Below are positions 19,670-20,843 of a DNA stretch of 20,843 nt, piece after piece (positions within the stretch are counted from its first letter, which is position 1; each line of letters opens with the position of its first letter). Origin of the DNA: Elysia marginata (lineage: Eukaryota > Mollusca > Gastropoda > Plakobranchidae); contig BMAT01002250.1 in the NCBI GenBank assembly GCA_019649035.1, positions 245,436-266,278 on the forward strand, read 5' to 3'. The translations under genes were made by a program, and so were the position numbers. Under the pieces are notes generated by a model, which did not search any database, had not been told where the DNA came from, and saw only the letters and a program-made list of their open reading frames with translations.

Positions 19670-20843
19670 CCCGCTCCAAATCCAACGTGAACTGTCTTCT
19701 GCTGTTTCGATTAATAGTTATAAGGCTTTCGTTTGTTTGTTGCCACTGATTGAGATATTGCTCAGATGATTGCAGGCTGATGATCCCGCAAATCATATGG
19801 CCTTGATCTCTATTGGTTATATCTTAACTTGAAGCCAGCTTGTTTTAGCCCTTTAGTCAAATCCAGATAATTATTTCCACTGTTTGTAGGTATGAGTCTG
19901 TTATATTCTGTTGGATATGGAACGTTTAGTTCCACCGTGATTAACTTTTGTGTTGAAGATAGTTGGATCACGATGCTAGGCCTTAATATGGATCACACCA
20001 TTGTGTCGTCAAAGTCTCCTAGCATAATGTCCAATTTGGCTTTACCGCTTTTATTCTCCTCGAGAATAGATTTCATTGGTATTTTTAACTTTGCCTTGCG
20101 ACATTATATTGTCAAATCCGAAAGACCCGTTGGAACCCGTAATCATTTCCTTTGTTGATCTATTGATTTTAGCTTTGATTGACTTTACTGAAAAGCAGAA
20201 GATGTCACAGACGAAAGCTGGCCAAAGTGGTTTACATATTAGCATGAACGGAAGGCACCACAACTTGAAATTTCCTTGTACTCCGCGCTTGTTCATGACT
20301 AGTAGGCCTTTAGAAGCGAGCTTTACTGTTTCAGCTCTTTTTTTCTAGTATCTTTTATGGAGGAGCCATACCATCTTGACTGATTCCTGTATTTTTTTGC
20401 TCAGCTACTGTGAATGCCACTGTTTATTGTATTTTACTTTTTTCCTATAGACAAACTTCGAGACTTCTTTGGCTAGAACTTAATTCTGCATTATGACCTT
20501 AAGGCACCAAGGCGTGCTAACATGTACCGTGTCTCATCTTTTTTTCAGCATATAATGGTGGCATCATCCATGAATGCTTTTAGGGGTGACATGGAACATC
20601 TGCCGCCTAGGTAAGCTGGACTTGCATTACGCTTTGCTGCTTTCGGTATGTTTTATATAGACATTGCTTACGATATTGGTGATATTATGCATCCCATAAC
20701 AATGTCCACTTCCAGGTTGAATCTCACCTGTATGTCTGCATTCTGACCGCTAGGCAGATCAGTTCGTGTTGAACTAACCTATAGGAATTTGCCAGGTCTA
20801 ACCATATAGCATCAAGATTCAACTTCTCTGACCTGACTCTTTG
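19670..20843 (-). pseudogene. Decayed non-LTR retrotransposon: reverse transcriptase and C-terminal domain, cut by the right edge
   Basis: On the minus strand, starting at the right edge, the pieces run in the expected order but in shifting frames with stops: LDAIWLDLANSYRLVQHELI (about 20765-20820), matching RT motif A with its Asp; a VDIVMGCIISPI segment matching the following RT motif; FMDDAT (about 20567-20584), the YxDD catalytic box in its FMDD form; GNFKLWCLPFMLICKPLWPA (about 20215-20275), matching the post-RT 'LPGKYKVW...WPL' region; AKLDIMLGDFDDTMV (about 19993-20040); LRPSIVIQLSSTQKLITVEL plus NVP (about 19925-19990), matching the conserved 'RPD...VELTVP' C-terminal block; and a PIEI...FAGSSACN segment (about 19760-19815). 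Many frameshifts and stops make it non-functional. An internal deletion lies between the RT part and the 'RPD' block, whose Asp is Ser here. The clade is left open. Confidence 0.8.

Noticed and set aside
1..20843. CRISPR array, prokaryotic operon or phage-type system
   Set aside because: The spliced gene structure, LINE/SINE/MITE content and poly(A) signals are eukaryotic; the tandem repeats lack spacer-repeat structure.

Overview
The window reads as AT-rich nuclear DNA of an invertebrate animal. Support for this: a split protein-coding gene with canonical GT-AG introns, long non-coding stretches, microsatellites, a tRNA-derived SINE, several terminal-inverted-repeat (TIR) DNA transposons and two decayed non-LTR retrotransposon fragments. 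The palindromic octamer TACATGTA is very over-represented, which would fit a mollusc or another lophotrochozoan. That placement is an inference from general style, not from a diagnostic gene.

The only well-supported gene is on the + strand at about 736-7785 and enters from the left edge already in progress. A 119-nt exon (736-854) carries one matrin/U1-type C2H2 zinc finger. It joins in phase to a 3.9-kb exon (1337-5234) coding for a long disordered protein with a proline run, a basic charged helix, an acidic tract, nine copies of a 9-residue repeat and two Arg/Gly-rich basic blocks. After a 2.2-kb intron comes a short terminal exon (7483-7574, stop TAA) with a good poly(A) signal at 7762. 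The architecture recalls ZNF318-like nuclear matrin-type zinc-finger proteins. The family name is tentative.

The most unusual structure is the end of that last intron. A ~71-bp unit containing a pyrimidine tract, an acceptor AG and the first bases of the terminal exon is tandemly repeated. This leaves four intact decoy 3' splice sites (exon starts 7198, 7270, 7341, 7412) plus one broken copy upstream of the real acceptor at 7482. Each decoy would keep the phase-1 junction but end in a short alternative C-terminus.

From about 8 kb to the right edge the window is mostly intergenic and repeat-rich. It holds a 467-bp pogo/Tigger-like MITE (8597-9063), a 1,073-bp TIR element with TA duplications and perfect 20-bp ends (11259-12331), a 27-bp x4 minisatellite next to a G17 run and an N (13022-13182), a CT microsatellite (13667-13779), a probable hAT-like MITE (14041-14332), a minus-strand tRNA-SINE (about 16981-17090), and a plus-strand LINE ORF2 C-terminal relic (about 17748-18110). 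A second non-LTR element lies on the minus strand (about 19670-20843). It runs off the right edge and has recognisable reverse-transcriptase motifs A and YxDD followed by a C-terminal domain.

Two minus-strand fragments (18917-19018 and 19167-19285) look coding and may be exons of a second gene. I could not name them.
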